Source: Bdellovibrionales bacterium (GTDB lineage: Bacteria; Bdellovibrionota; Bdellovibrionia; Bdellovibrionales; JAKFYE01). From it: DNA of 64,000 bases. Position 1 is the stretch's first letter. Each line of letters starts with the position of its first letter. The DNA lies in contig JAKFYE010000005.1 in NCBI GenBank assembly GCA_021731045.1, forward strand, positions 1 to 64,000, read 5' to 3'. A model generated the notes under the pieces. It saw only the letters and a program-made list of their open reading frames with translations, made no database searches and was not told the DNA's origin. The position numbers were made by a program, and so were the translations under genes. Positions 7,137 to 17,963 of the stretch are shown one piece after another.

Positions 7137-10100
7137 TTGAAATTTAATACTGTAAAAACCCGTTTTGAATCACTACTCGAGAGGGGCTTAGAAGCCAATG
7201 CCCACACTCTCACCATTTTTGGAACAACTTCCACAACGGCTGGTGCTTTTTTTGTAAACGAACTTCAATCTTCCGCATTTCATTCTTATGTTCATCTTTT
7301 TATTTGTGCCGATGAGTCCAAAGCTGAGGCTTTAAAAAACGATCTTCTTTTTTTCAATCCGACTCAAGAGTTCCCGCTTCTTTCTGGTTTTGATGTTTCG
7401 CCCTATTCCGGCTTATTCCCAAATGCAAAAACAATTGCGGAGCGATTAGGCTGGTTGGCTCAAGCTTGGCAGGCATCCCCTGGAGACATTTTTGTTTCGT
7501 CGGTCGAAGCCATCTCTCAAAAAACAATGTCTCGTTCTGATTTTGTCTCCTATGTTCATAATTATAAAAAGGGCGGCACTTTAACGCAGCAAGATTTGCA
7601 GTTTTTAAGAAGCATTGGATACCAAGAGAGTCCGCGCGTCGAAGATGTGGGGCAATACTCTTTTCGTGGAGGAATTTTTGACATTTTTCCTCCGACCAGC
7701 GAACTCCCGATACGCGTAGAGCTTTTTGGCGACGTGATGGAGTCGCTTCGAACCTTTGATCCCGAAACTCAACGTTCGGTCACCGCCATTGAGGGTTTTA
7801 CAGTTTGTCCCGTACGCGAAACGCTCTATCGCGACGAGCATCGACAAGAGCTTGTGCGACTTTTTTCTGAATCTCTCAAAGGTCGTCATTTAGATGTGCG
7901 GGATGTCGAAGTTGTCCTTCATGATCTGTCCTTAGGTAAATATTTTCCGGGGATTGAGTTTTTATTGCCTTATTTTTATGAAAAACTGTCGCTGCCAATC
8001 GATTATTTTCAGCGTCCCGTTTTGGTGTGGTTATTAGATTCTATGGAGTCTATGCAATCTTATGATAAATTAATGACGACTCTGCGCGACGAGTTTCGTG
8101 CTCACGATGAAGTGGTCATTCGTACTCCCTACGAGGATCTTTATAAAACCAATGGCCCACCATGGGAGTCCGATCACTCTAAACAACTTCATTTCTATCG
8201 CCTTCGCGTCGACAGCCAAGAAACTGAAACGGCAGGGCCTGAAGTTTTTGATTACCCCACTCAGAAAAACAATGATTTTCGAAATTCAGTAAAGACCAAA
8301 GCAGAATCCGGCGAAGATTTTATAGCCGAGGCCGTGGCTCGCATTCAAAAATATCGGACTCAAGGACAAGCGGTTTTTATTTCAACTCACACGCAAAGTC
8401 AGGCTCAGCGTCTCTCTTTTTTAATGGAAAAACATTCCCTACACGCCATTCTACATAACGATCCAAGTACGGATTGGACTGATCTACGAAACCAACAGCT
8501 TAGCTCTCCGAATCTAATTCATATTATTCCGCGCTTGCTCACTGACAGCGTCCGTTTGGTTGAAGAAGGTTTAGTTTTTTTTAATGAGGATGATTTCTTT
8601 TCTAAAAAAGATCTCCGTCGCGAAAAACGCACGGCTAACACCTCGACCAAAACATCCGAACTTGATTTTGGTGACCTTAAAATTGGCGACTACGTTGTTC
8701 ATATCCAGCACGGCGTAGGAGTTTTTGATGGCCTTAAAGTTATGGCGGTTCAGGGTGTAGACGCAGAGTTTATTCAGCTCACATACAAGGATAAAGATAA
8801 ACTTTATTTGCCGGTTTATCGTATCGGACAAATTCAAAAGTTTTCAGGTGTGCCCGCACTAGACAAGCTCGGTGGTTTGAACTGGCAAAAAACAAAAATT
8901 AAAGTTCGCAGCCACTTGCGTGACCTTGCAAGCGAACTTCTACAGCTTTACGCCAAAAGAAGTCAGATTACACGGAAGCCTTTCCCGCCGATCGACGACA
9001 ATTACAAAAAATTTGAATCTCTATTTCAGTATGATGAAACCGACGATCAGCTAAAGGCGATCGATGCCATTCTGGATGATTTTAATAAAAACACGCCTAT
9101 GGATCGTTTGGTCTGCGGCGATGTCGGATTTGGAAAAACAGAAGTTGCCTTACGTGCCGCGTACAAAGTGGCGCAAGATCACCGACAGGTCATTGTTCTC
9201 GCGCCAACGACCGTTCTCACATTTCAACATCTTGAAACATTTAGAAATCGATTTAAGGGTTTGCCTTTTAACATTGCGGGGTTTAGTCGTTTTACTCCCA
9301 AAGCAGAACTTAAAAAAAATATAGCGGGTTTAAAAACTGGCAAAATTGATATCGCGATTGGCACTCATCGACTGTTAAGCAAAGATATTGAGTTCCAAAA
9401 TTTAGGGCTTCTCATTTTGGACGAAGAACAAAAGTTTGGTGTCGCTCATAAAGAAAAAATTAAAAAAGTTAAAACAACCGTAGATACTCTGGCACTTTCA
9501 GCTACGCCAATTCCTCGAACATTAAACCTCAGCCTTGTTGGAATTCGGGATCTCAGTCTTATTAATACCGCTCCTCGCGATCGACTTCCGATTCGAACAT
9601 TTATTTGCAAGTTTGAACCCGAAACAATTAGAAAAGCCATTTTATCTGAAATGCAACGAGGAGGACAGGTTTTTTATGTCCACAATCGAATCCAAAGTAT
9701 TTATGGTTTGGCTGATGAGTTACGAGCTCTTGTTCCCGAAGCGCGTATTCGCGTTGGACATGGACAAATGAACGCGGATGAGCTCGAAGAAACAATGCTT
9801 GCGTTTTTTAAGCACGAATTTGATGTTTTGCTCAGCACAACGATTATCGAATCAGGAATGGATGTTTCACGAGCTAACACAATGATTGTTGATCGTGCCG
9901 ATACCTTCGGCCTGAGCCAACTCTATCAATTACGAGGACGCATTGGTCGCAGCAAAGAACGCGCATATTGTTATTTATTAATTCCCAAGCGCGGGGCTCT
10001 CGATCCAGAGGCTCAAGAACGATTAAAAATTCTGCAGGAAAACTCCGCGCTCGGAAGTGGATTTAGAATTGCTCATCATGATCTCGAACTTCGTGGTGCC

Positions 10101-10661
10101 GGAAATATTCTTGGCGAAGAACAGTCCGGAAATATAAATGCGGTCGGCTACGAGCTGTATCTTGAACTCCTAGAAGATGCTCTTAAGACCGCAAGAGGCG
10201 AAGAGCCTGAGGACAAGGAGCTTGAACCCGATTTAAATATTCGCATCCCTGCACTTATTCCCGATGCATATATTCCCGATATTCGCATTCGCTTGCAGTT
10301 TTACAAGACTCTTTCAAATATCAAGGGCATCGATGATCTCGATCAAGTCGAATCCGATTTAAAAGATCAATTTGGACCTCCACCGGAACCGGTTTTGAAT
10401 TTGCTTGGCTTTATGCTCATTCGTCGTATGTGCAAAGATCTTGGCGTGCGTGATATTAGTTCGGGGCCCAAGTCTGTTTCGATCGCGTTTACCGAAAAAA
10501 CAAAAATGTCCCCGCAAAAAATTATTGACCTCGCCCTGCGCGAACGCAAGCGCTACACGCTCACACCAGACAGTCGACTCATATTCAAAACCGAGAATGT
10601 CAATTGGCCAGAGATTTACGAAGAGCTTGTTAAACTCAAGAAGCTTGCAGGTATTGATTAG
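7137..10661 (+). CDS. mfd: Transcription-repair coupling factor
   Basis: Mfd releases RNA polymerase stalled at DNA lesions and recruits UvrA. At 1174 residues it has the full family length. The N-terminal third is the UvrB-like region. A CarD-like RNA-polymerase-interaction domain lies around residues 515-570 (IGDYVVHIQHGVGVF). The translocase has Walker A GDVGFGKT near 661, motif II DEEQKFG near 761, motif III SATPIPRT near 787 and the GRIGRSKERAYCY motif. The reading frame begins with TTG (MKFNTVKTRF) preceded by AAGGAA. It is divergent from the complex I-like operon. uvrA lies elsewhere in the same window. Confidence 0.98.
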   Translation: MKFNTVKTRFESLLERGLEANAHTLTIFGTTSTTAGAFFVNELQSSAFHSYVHLFICADESKAEALKNDLLFFNPTQEFPLLSGFDVSPYSGLFPNAKTIAERLGWLAQAWQASPGDIFVSSVEAISQKTMSRSDFVSYVHNYKKGGTLTQQDLQFLRSIGYQESPRVEDVGQYSFRGGIFDIFPPTSELPIRVELFGDVMESLRTFDPETQRSVTAIEGFTVCPVRETLYRDEHRQELVRLFSESLKGRHLDVRDVEVVLHDLSLGKYFPGIEFLLPYFYEKLSLPIDYFQRPVLVWLLDSMESMQSYDKLMTTLRDEFRAHDEVVIRTPYEDLYKTNGPPWESDHSKQLHFYRLRVDSQETETAGPEVFDYPTQKNNDFRNSVKTKAESGEDFIAEAVARIQKYRTQGQAVFISTHTQSQAQRLSFLMEKHSLHAILHNDPSTDWTDLRNQQLSSPNLIHIIPRLLTDSVRLVEEGLVFFNEDDFFSKKDLRREKRTANTSTKTSELDFGDLKIGDYVVHIQHGVGVFDGLKVMAVQGVDAEFIQLTYKDKDKLYLPVYRIGQIQKFSGVPALDKLGGLNWQKTKIKVRSHLRDLASELLQLYAKRSQITRKPFPPIDDNYKKFESLFQYDETDDQLKAIDAILDDFNKNTPMDRLVCGDVGFGKTEVALRAAYKVAQDHRQVIVLAPTTVLTFQHLETFRNRFKGLPFNIAGFSRFTPKAELKKNIAGLKTGKIDIAIGTHRLLSKDIEFQNLGLLILDEEQKFGVAHKEKIKKVKTTVDTLALSATPIPRTLNLSLVGIRDLSLINTAPRDRLPIRTFICKFEPETIRKAILSEMQRGGQVFYVHNRIQSIYGLADELRALVPEARIRVGHGQMNADELEETMLAFFKHEFDVLLSTTIIESGMDVSRANTMIVDRADTFGLSQLYQLRGRIGRSKERAYCYLLIPKRGALDPEAQERLKILQENSALGSGFRIAHHDLELRGAGNILGEEQSGNINAVGYELYLELLEDALKTARGEEPEDKELEPDLNIRIPALIPDAYIPDIRIRLQFYKTLSNIKGIDDLDQVESDLKDQFGPPPEPVLNLLGFMLIRRMCKDLGVRDISSGPKSVSIAFTEKTKMSPQKIIDLALRERKRYTLTPDSRLIFKTENVNWPEIYEELVKLKKLAGID

Positions 10662-10714
10662 GATTATACCGTCACAAATTTCATCGCTATCGGCATAGAC
10701 GGAAATTCAGTACT

Positions 10715-11695
10715 TTAATATTCGAACTTTATTCCGGCGCCGAATTGAGGGTCCGTACCAAAGTTAGGGATATCAGTTGAGGCAACAAATCCTCTCACTT
10801 CTGCATACACAAATGTATTTTCTAATCCCGTATTATCAAATGATGCAATGGCCGCATCTTCATCTAATGAGTTTAATTGAAACAATGCTCCGCCCGCGTA
10901 GTACATGCTAATAGGTGTATTACCCTTGACGACCTGACTCGCTAAGTTTTCTTGATAGAATGTCGAGTACGCACCAATCGTTCCATATGGAACAATATAC
11001 GGTTCAGCAAAAATTGTATCGAACGCTAATGTCGCCCCAGCACGAACAGGCATAACTCTTAGATTGGCATTGTCATCTTCATTTTTACTATTATTAAAAT
11101 AATATCCACCACCCAATTCTACGGCCAGAGAACCCAACGGATTATTCCATTTAAGTCCAAACGTAACATCTACGAGCGGAGTTTCAGTGTAGCCATAATA
11201 ACTATCGTAAGTTTCGTTCACCACGAAGTCGGGCTTATAATTTGTTGGCGTGTACTGTGAATACCCCAGTGCCAAGGTAAAACCAAAATTTGTACGTCGT
11301 TCGCGATAGGGCATCATGTACGTAGCGCCACAATTACAGTCTTTTTTTGTCAGCTCATTCATATATACCGATTTTTCTACTTCTACATCGGGAGCATACA
11401 TTAATTCATCAGAGTTTGTTAGCTTTGCTGGTTCAGAAGCCGGAGTTTCAATCGGGGTTTCAATCGGAGTTTCTTCGACTGAAGATTCTTCGATTGGCAT
11501 TTCGGTCACGTCGTTTATCGTTTCCAAATCACCTTCACTCCCTGAAGAGCTTAATTCGTCTTCGGTAGTTTCGGCGGCGTCCAGGGCGTCTGATTGTGGG
11601 TCTGGCTGTGCGTTTTGCGCATGCACAGACATGCTGACGAACAACATGCAAAAAATAAAAGCTCGACTCACTCTCGGCGCAAGACAAAGGTGCAT
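10715..11695 (-). CDS. Exported beta-barrel-like outer-membrane protein
   Basis: The frame is open upstream, but the ATG at 11695 gives a signal peptide (MHLCLAPRVSRAFIFCMLF, ending SVHAQ) and avoids a larger overlap with the divergent gene. The signal is followed by an acidic, low-complexity region of about 80 residues rich in E, T, P and S, with short direct repeats of the E-T-P-I unit. A C-terminal region of about 200 residues alternates polar and aromatic positions, as in outer-membrane barrels, and ends GAGIKFEY with a terminal aromatic residue. A pair of cysteines (KKDCNCGATYMMPY) precedes the barrel. I do not recognise a named family. The product is probably a small outer-membrane barrel with a periplasmic or surface linker. 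Confidence 0.6.
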   Translation of the reverse strand: MHLCLAPRVSRAFIFCMLFVSMSVHAQNAQPDPQSDALDAAETTEDELSSSGSEGDLETINDVTEMPIEESSVEETPIETPIETPASEPAKLTNSDELMYAPDVEVEKSVYMNELTKKDCNCGATYMMPYRERRTNFGFTLALGYSQYTPTNYKPDFVVNETYDSYYGYTETPLVDVTFGLKWNNPLGSLAVELGGGYYFNNSKNEDDNANLRVMPVRAGATLAFDTIFAEPYIVPYGTIGAYSTFYQENLASQVVKGNTPISMYYAGGALFQLNSLDEDAAIASFDNTGLENTFVYAEVRGFVASTDIPNFGTDPQFGAGIKFEY

Positions 11696-11737
11696 TTCTT
11701 TATCATAGAGCAACAGATTTATTTTTGATGTGCTAAA

Positions 11738-13405
11738 ATGAAGTCTGGACCAAAAAATATGAAACTCTGTTCCTTGGTCATAATTGCATTTTGCATTTTT
11801 TATTTTAATTCCAATACCCTCGCACAACCAATGAACTCGACCAACGTCGACGATATTCTTTCGCGCATGTCTCCTGAAGATAAAATTGGTCAGCTTTTTT
11901 TACTGGGCATTAACGGCTACAATTACAACGAAATTAATTCGCAAAAACTAAGAGTCTTGCGTCCCGGTGGAATTATTTTATTCGGTCGAAATATAAAATC
12001 GGCAGACCAACTGAGCCGTCTGCTTTTTTCTTTTCAAAATGATGCAAAAACGATCGGTCTCCCTCCACTCTTTACTGCCGTAGACCAGGAGGGCGGCAGT
12101 GTCACACGACTCAAACACTGGCCACCAATTCCAAGCGCGGCCGCCGTGGGGCGTGCAGGAGATATCGACCTCGCTTATAAAATGGCGCTCTTTACGGGGC
12201 AGATTTTGAAAACTTTAGGTTTAAATATGAACCTGGCCCCAGTACTTGATTTGTCAGACCCTCTTGAAAAATCTTTTATCGGTTCGCGCTCATATGGTGA
12301 TGATCCTGAACAAGTTGTTCGTTTTGGTGGCGCGATCATTACCGGTTACGAAGCAGCCGGAGTTATTTCGATTTCAAAGCATTTTCCCGGTCATGGCGCC
12401 GCTGTTGCAGATTCACATTTAAGTTTACCCGTTGCTCAGAGTTCTTTGGCCGATTTAAAGGCCAACGATCTTATTCCGTTTCAAAACTTAGCCAACAAGC
12501 AACGCCTACCGGGACTCATGGTGGCCCATATTGCCTTTCCGATGGTGGATGTTTCTGCCGCACCCGTTACGTACTCTCGAAAGTTTTTGAGCACCTATTT
12601 ACGATCAGAATTAAATTATAAAGGGCTCATCATGACAGATGATTTAGAAATGCTCGGCGCTCAAGGAATTAAAGATCCTGGCGAGCGAGCCTTTCATGCG
12701 ATTCAAGCTGGCGCAGATATTATTATGGTGGCCTGGAACCCAGCATCTCAAAAACGTGCTTACGATGGTTTGCTTAACGCTTTAAAAACGGGGCGCCTGT
12801 CGGAAGCGCGCGTAAACCAATCTGTGCGCCGAATCCTCACCGCTAAAAACACCTTTCATATAGAAGACGAACGCCAGCTACCTTCTAAAGAAGAATTACA
12901 GGTTCTCGTTTATCATCGTGAACTTCAAGCCGCTATCGATCGTGTTGTAACAAAAAACTTAGCACTTTCATCGGTAGATGAGTGGACCCATTTTTTGAAC
13001 AAATCGCGAGAGGTCCTTTTAATTTCTACAGATCAAAAGTTTACCGACAGTTTTCAACATGCTTTTTTAAATCCTAGGCTTCGAACGCTAATTCTAAACA
13101 CCGAATCTTCTGTCGAAGATCTACGCTTTCAATTAAGCCAGTATCCTAAACATTATTCTCTGCTGTATTTTGCCGGAAGCTCTCATGGAATACGGCTTTT
13201 ACGTGGGCTCACGCGCGCGGAACGCTCTCGCTTATACTTAATCACAACGGAGCTCCCGTACATGGTGCGTTCCTCTGCTGATTATAAAGGCGTTTTTTAT
13301 AGCTATACAAAACATCCAAATCTCGGCGCACTTTTTTATGATTCCCTGTTGCAAGCACAAGGACGTGCTCCGGCCCAAACATCTCAAGGAATACAGAGCC
13401 AATGA
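11738..13405 (+). CDS. nagZ: Exported glycoside hydrolase family 3, beta-N-acetylhexosaminidase
   Basis: GH3 enzymes of the NagZ type cleave N-acetylglucosamine from muropeptides. The catalytic domain (about residues 35-385) carries VDQEGG, the dyad motif KHFPGHG around 214-220 followed by DSHLSLP, and the nucleophile region TDDLEM near 301. Unlike the cytoplasmic 340-residue NagZ of enterics, this one has a signal peptide (MKLCSLVIIAFCIFYFNS, ending LAQ) and a further C-terminal domain of about 160 residues, recalling the two-domain Gram-positive form. The ATG at 11738 is the longest start; the ATG at 11759 begins directly at the signal peptide and follows a GGA, and may be the true start. 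It is coupled by ATGA to the next gene. Confidence 0.85.
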   Translation: MKSGPKNMKLCSLVIIAFCIFYFNSNTLAQPMNSTNVDDILSRMSPEDKIGQLFLLGINGYNYNEINSQKLRVLRPGGIILFGRNIKSADQLSRLLFSFQNDAKTIGLPPLFTAVDQEGGSVTRLKHWPPIPSAAAVGRAGDIDLAYKMALFTGQILKTLGLNMNLAPVLDLSDPLEKSFIGSRSYGDDPEQVVRFGGAIITGYEAAGVISISKHFPGHGAAVADSHLSLPVAQSSLADLKANDLIPFQNLANKQRLPGLMVAHIAFPMVDVSAAPVTYSRKFLSTYLRSELNYKGLIMTDDLEMLGAQGIKDPGERAFHAIQAGADIIMVAWNPASQKRAYDGLLNALKTGRLSEARVNQSVRRILTAKNTFHIEDERQLPSKEELQVLVYHRELQAAIDRVVTKNLALSSVDEWTHFLNKSREVLLISTDQKFTDSFQHAFLNPRLRTLILNTESSVEDLRFQLSQYPKHYSLLYFAGSSHGIRLLRGLTRAERSRLYLITTELPYMVRSSADYKGVFYSYTKHPNLGALFYDSLLQAQGRAPAQTSQGIQSQ

Positions 13406-13710
13406 GTGTAAAAAAAATTGTTACCGACAATATTTTAGATCAGGAAATCGCTCGCCACCGAAAAATATATGATGACCTAGTAAGAACGAGTCGCGGTTAC
13501 ATGGGTACATTTCAAGATCTTTCTCCTAGAGAACGCGCGCTTCACTTACAACAGTTTCAAAAAACAATTAAGAATCTACAACAGTTCTTAGCCAGTCCAA
13601 AACAAATCGACCTCACGAATGCTGGAACTCGCTTTGCTTTAGACACTTTAAAATCAAATTTTAATAGTTTTCTCGGGCGATGGAATAAGTTTGAAAAGTC
13701 TCTTGGTTAA
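13402..13710 (+). CDS. Small helical protein coupled to nagZ, unknown function
   Basis: 102 residues, charged and predicted mostly helical, with no signal peptide and no motif that I recognise. Its ATG overlaps the nagZ stop (ATGA), so it is translated from the same message. Segments such as LSPRERALHLQQFQKTIKN suggest an amphipathic helical bundle. Function unknown. Confidence 0.7.
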   Translation: MSVKKIVTDNILDQEIARHRKIYDDLVRTSRGYMGTFQDLSPRERALHLQQFQKTIKNLQQFLASPKQIDLTNAGTRFALDTLKSNFNSFLGRWNKFEKSLG

Positions 13711-13741
13711 ATATATCTGTATCTTCTACCCGAGAGGTTTT

Positions 13742-14008
13742 ATGGTTTTTTCTTTTGTTTTTTCATTTTTATTTGCAGTATCGGTATTCGCCACAACGAC
13801 CACCACATTAAGTGGCGCCAAACCACTTAAGTTGCCTGATTTTTCTAATGTTGATCCGAAAAAAAAGTCTACGCCTGCCAATATTCCGGTAAGCTTTAGT
13901 TGTAAAACAGGTGATGGCAATGAAGTGCGAAAAGGGGAGTCCGGCTTCGAAGATTGTTTAATAAAGGCCCAGATGCACAAAGAGCTACAAGAAAAATCCC
14001 AATATTAG
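13742..14008 (+). CDS. Small exported protein, unknown function
   Basis: The ATG at 13742 follows a GAGAGG at good spacing and opens a signal peptide (MVFSFVFSFLFAVSVFA) with cleavage before a threonine run. A TTG at 13691 is in frame but overlaps the upstream gene and would put an odd extension before the signal. The mature part is about 70 residues with two cysteines (SCKTGDG and EDCLIKA), which might form a disulfide in the periplasm. It is the last gene of the nagZ group. No family recognised. Confidence 0.65.
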   Translation: MVFSFVFSFLFAVSVFATTTTTLSGAKPLKLPDFSNVDPKKKSTPANIPVSFSCKTGDGNEVRKGESGFEDCLIKAQMHKELQEKSQY

Positions 14009-14026
14009 CTCAGCAGCACTAAGTTT

Positions 14027-14743
14027 TTACGTTTTATATTTTTGCAAAAGAAGAGTGGCGCGACCGAGACTGCCCAAAAAAGGATAGCCGAGCTCTACAA
14101 CGATTCCTGTTTCCTGATCTAACCATACTTCAAGTTCGGGTGAAAGATATGGTCCCTTTATTTGACTTTTGCTGATCAACTCTACGCCCACACGAATTTG
14201 CGTTCTTTCAGCATCAAAGCCTGCAACAACTTGGCGACGTTTTTCTGACGGAGTGATGCGAACATTTAGAACGCCTGTTCGCACTAAAACATTCATCGTA
14301 AATGATTTTTCTGATTTTAAAAAATTTTTATCACGAATTAAAAAAGCCGCGCTTAAAGGATCTGCTAAGTCGGCGACGCCAATGCCTTCAGGTAAATCAA
14401 TAAAGCCGCGCTCTTCGTCAAACTTCGTATAGCGTGTTTCGATTCCATGGTTTTTTATTTCCATTTGGCGACGAGATTCAGATTTAAAATCGTTATCAAC
14501 ATGTCTTAAAAATTCAAGTTTTTGAGTCTTCGAATTAATCTCAAGACGACTTGTGAGTTCGCTATCGACTAATTTTTTCGGTGGAAACAACAAACTCCCC
14601 AAAACTTGGCATTTGATATCGAGACTTTCATTGGTTTTTTTCGTCGTGACAATAACTGAGCCCTTAGCCCCTATCATTTTAAGGCCGTATTCTAGCCTTT
14701 CATGTGCGGGAAAATATTGTGTCTCCAAGCTCAAAAACTTCAA
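14027..14743 (-). CDS. DUF3108-like protein
   Basis: 238 residues. The pattern of an opening L-E-Y-G strand, repeated beta strands and a closing D-Q-E-T-G followed by a strand resembles DUF3108 periplasmic proteins of unknown function. No signal peptide is visible with the available start, a TTG at 14743 preceded by AAGAGG; an in-frame stop upstream prevents a longer product. DUF3108 proteins are usually exported, so this one may act in the cytoplasm or have lost its signal. It converges with the nagZ group. Confidence 0.55.
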   Translation of the reverse strand: MKFLSLETQYFPAHERLEYGLKMIGAKGSVIVTTKKTNESLDIKCQVLGSLLFPPKKLVDSELTSRLEINSKTQKLEFLRHVDNDFKSESRRQMEIKNHGIETRYTKFDEERGFIDLPEGIGVADLADPLSAAFLIRDKNFLKSEKSFTMNVLVRTGVLNVRITPSEKRRQVVAGFDAERTQIRVGVELISKSQIKGPYLSPELEVWLDQETGIVVELGYPFLGSLGRATLLLQKYKT

Positions 14744-15004
14744 AACATGACCTCTTTTGATCTGTCCATTAAGCTACTGATCTAATATGGCTTTGGTTTT
14801 TGAGCGTGACCAGCATTATCCACGAAAAAAATTCTCTACTTTTTTGCTAACTTGTCTTTTTGTATGCCGGGCGTTATCTGTCTGTACTTCCTAGTTATTA
14901 TTTAAACAGAGTTAAATATGGCTCAAATATAACTGAGATCAATGGAGCGACGGTTTATCAAACCATTGAAAATAGAGACTAATTTTAAATATCACGAGGC
15001 TCCC
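14744..15004. other. Intergenic region between divergent genes
   Basis: This region separates the DUF3108-like gene from the lipoprotein gene and must hold promoters for both. It contains one near-match to a DnaA box (TTATCCACG, around 14816) but no cluster. I see no terminator, tRNA or repeat. Confidence 0.4.
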
Positions 15005-16072
15005 ATGAAAACGCTCTTGTTCAAACCCGCTGCGCTCCTCTTAGTAACCCTGTTTTTGACTTCATGTGGAACTGTCGACAACGTCGATAAAATGGAAAAA
15101 ACCACTGGCGAATTAAAAAACACAACTGAGGATATGAACACGAAAACGGACCGCTTATCTCAAAAGGCCGATTCGGTTTCTGAGTCTGCCAATGCTGTTT
15201 TAACCACCGCTCGCAGTGTTTACAGAGATGCCCGTCAGGGAGGAGCTGCTATTGGCAGAATGACGGCTCTTAATAACCTGACAAATACAGATCTCTCTTT
15301 CGAATTAAAGTTTAAAGATGCCGCTGCCTATTTTCAGGCGTTTGAGTTTCAACTTTGGGAAAATATTTTTACAGATGACGAAGCGAAGAGACAATCTTTG
15401 CTTGCCTCTGCTGCGGAAGAATTTATGGCGACTTTTCGTGGCGTTATTAACGGAAAGCGTGAGTCGCCAAACCCACTTTCTAAAGATAAAGACATGCAAA
15501 ATGTCTTAGCTTTGGCTGCGATGGCCGATCAAATAAATGACCTTCAAATTGAGTCGGCTCTACAGAACAAATTTGCCCCGACGTCTATACTTGAATTGAT
15601 TGTGAATTCTTTAAAACTTTTAAAACAAGCCGATGATGGTCGCGAAATTCCAAAATATGCACAAAAGATTTTAGTTTTTGAGGATGAAGCGCGCTATTTA
15701 TTAGAGGCACGTTACACAGTTTATGCAGCAATGATTCTCGACAAGCTCTTTAATGCCACACAACTTGGACTATTAGATAAGCTGACTCTTCTTTTGAAAA
15801 GCGAATTAGTTGTGGATTTTGCAAGTTTAAATTCTGTTGAAATTAATGAGCTCACAAATAAATACATTGGCAGCGCTATTTACGCTCGTACCGTTATGAG
15901 CACTTTGGGAACGCCGATTTATATGAATAAAGTGATTCTCGGTATTCTTAAAAAAGCGACATTCAAAAATGACCTTTATGCAGGTAATGCAAAAATTGCC
16001 GCTATCGAGCGTTTCAAAAAAGCCTATTCTATTTTTATTTGCGGTACGGTTTGCGACGGAAAGCTTCCGTAA
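15005..16072 (+). CDS. Lipoprotein with N-terminal coiled coil, unknown function
   Basis: The frame is open from 14942, but the ATG at 15005 follows GAGG and begins a lipoprotein signal (MKTLLFKPAALLLVTLFLTS then C) with lipobox L-T-S-C and glycine after it, so outer-membrane sorting is possible. Residues about 35-85 are rich in K, E, T and S with heptad character (MEKTTGELKNTTEDMNTKTD), a likely coiled coil. The remaining 260 residues are predicted helical with no recognised domain. It stands alone, converging with atpC 11 bases away, with a 260-base upstream region for its own promoter. Confidence 0.7.
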   Translation: MKTLLFKPAALLLVTLFLTSCGTVDNVDKMEKTTGELKNTTEDMNTKTDRLSQKADSVSESANAVLTTARSVYRDARQGGAAIGRMTALNNLTNTDLSFELKFKDAAAYFQAFEFQLWENIFTDDEAKRQSLLASAAEEFMATFRGVINGKRESPNPLSKDKDMQNVLALAAMADQINDLQIESALQNKFAPTSILELIVNSLKLLKQADDGREIPKYAQKILVFEDEARYLLEARYTVYAAMILDKLFNATQLGLLDKLTLLLKSELVVDFASLNSVEINELTNKYIGSAIYARTVMSTLGTPIYMNKVILGILKKATFKNDLYAGNAKIAAIERFKKAYSIFICGTVCDGKLP

Positions 16073-16083
16073 TTACAAATTCG

Positions 16084-16497
16084 CTATTGGTTTTGTGTAT
16101 CTGCGATAGAAACGCGTGTGTAGGCTCTTTCTAACTTACGTGAAAACTTATCTAAATCGTACGTACTATCAGAGAACGCCATCAGTTTTTTCTGCGCTAT
16201 TTCAAGGGCCGCCTTGGCTCGCTCTAGATCAATTTCTCCTGGCAACTCTGCCGTTTCTGCAAGGACACTTACTTGATCATTATATACTTCAAGATAGCCC
16301 CAGCTAATCGCAGCCGTTTTGTATACTGTTTGACCAGCTTCGCGATACTTTAAAACTCCGGTTTTAAGCGTTGTCACGAGTGGGGCGTGGCCAGGAAGAA
16401 TGTCGAGCTCACCACGAGCTCCAGGCACAACGACTTCTTCAACAGGCAAATCTGTCGTGAACTTTCTGGTCGGCGTGACAAGCGTGAGCTTTAACAT
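16084..16497 (-). CDS. atpC: ATP synthase F1 epsilon subunit
   Basis: Epsilon is the F1 rotor-stalk subunit that couples to the c-ring and inhibits ATP hydrolysis. Its 137 residues match the family. The N-terminal beta sandwich is clear (KLTLVTPTRKFTTDLPVEEV, then GARGELDILPGHAPLVT), followed by the helical C-terminal pair containing ERAKAALEIAQKKL. It is the last gene of the F1 operon, 14 bases after atpD. Confidence 0.97.
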   Translation of the reverse strand: MLKLTLVTPTRKFTTDLPVEEVVVPGARGELDILPGHAPLVTTLKTGVLKYREAGQTVYKTAAISWGYLEVYNDQVSVLAETAELPGEIDLERAKAALEIAQKKLMAFSDSTYDLDKFSRKLERAYTRVSIADTQNQ

Positions 16498-16511
16498 TCT
16501 GAACTCCTAAA

Positions 16512-17939
<1,428 letters not shown>

Positions 17940-17963
17940 TTAAAATCTTTCTCTAAGTTATGC

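Noticed and set aside
11440-11490. Short repeats as a CRISPR-like array
   Set aside because: They are in-frame coding repeats of a few codons without spacers.
14815-14824. Single TTATCCACG as a DnaA box
   Set aside because: One mismatched box with no neighbours in an AT-rich gap is expected by chance; similar single near-matches occur inside coding regions (about 20922 and 32837).
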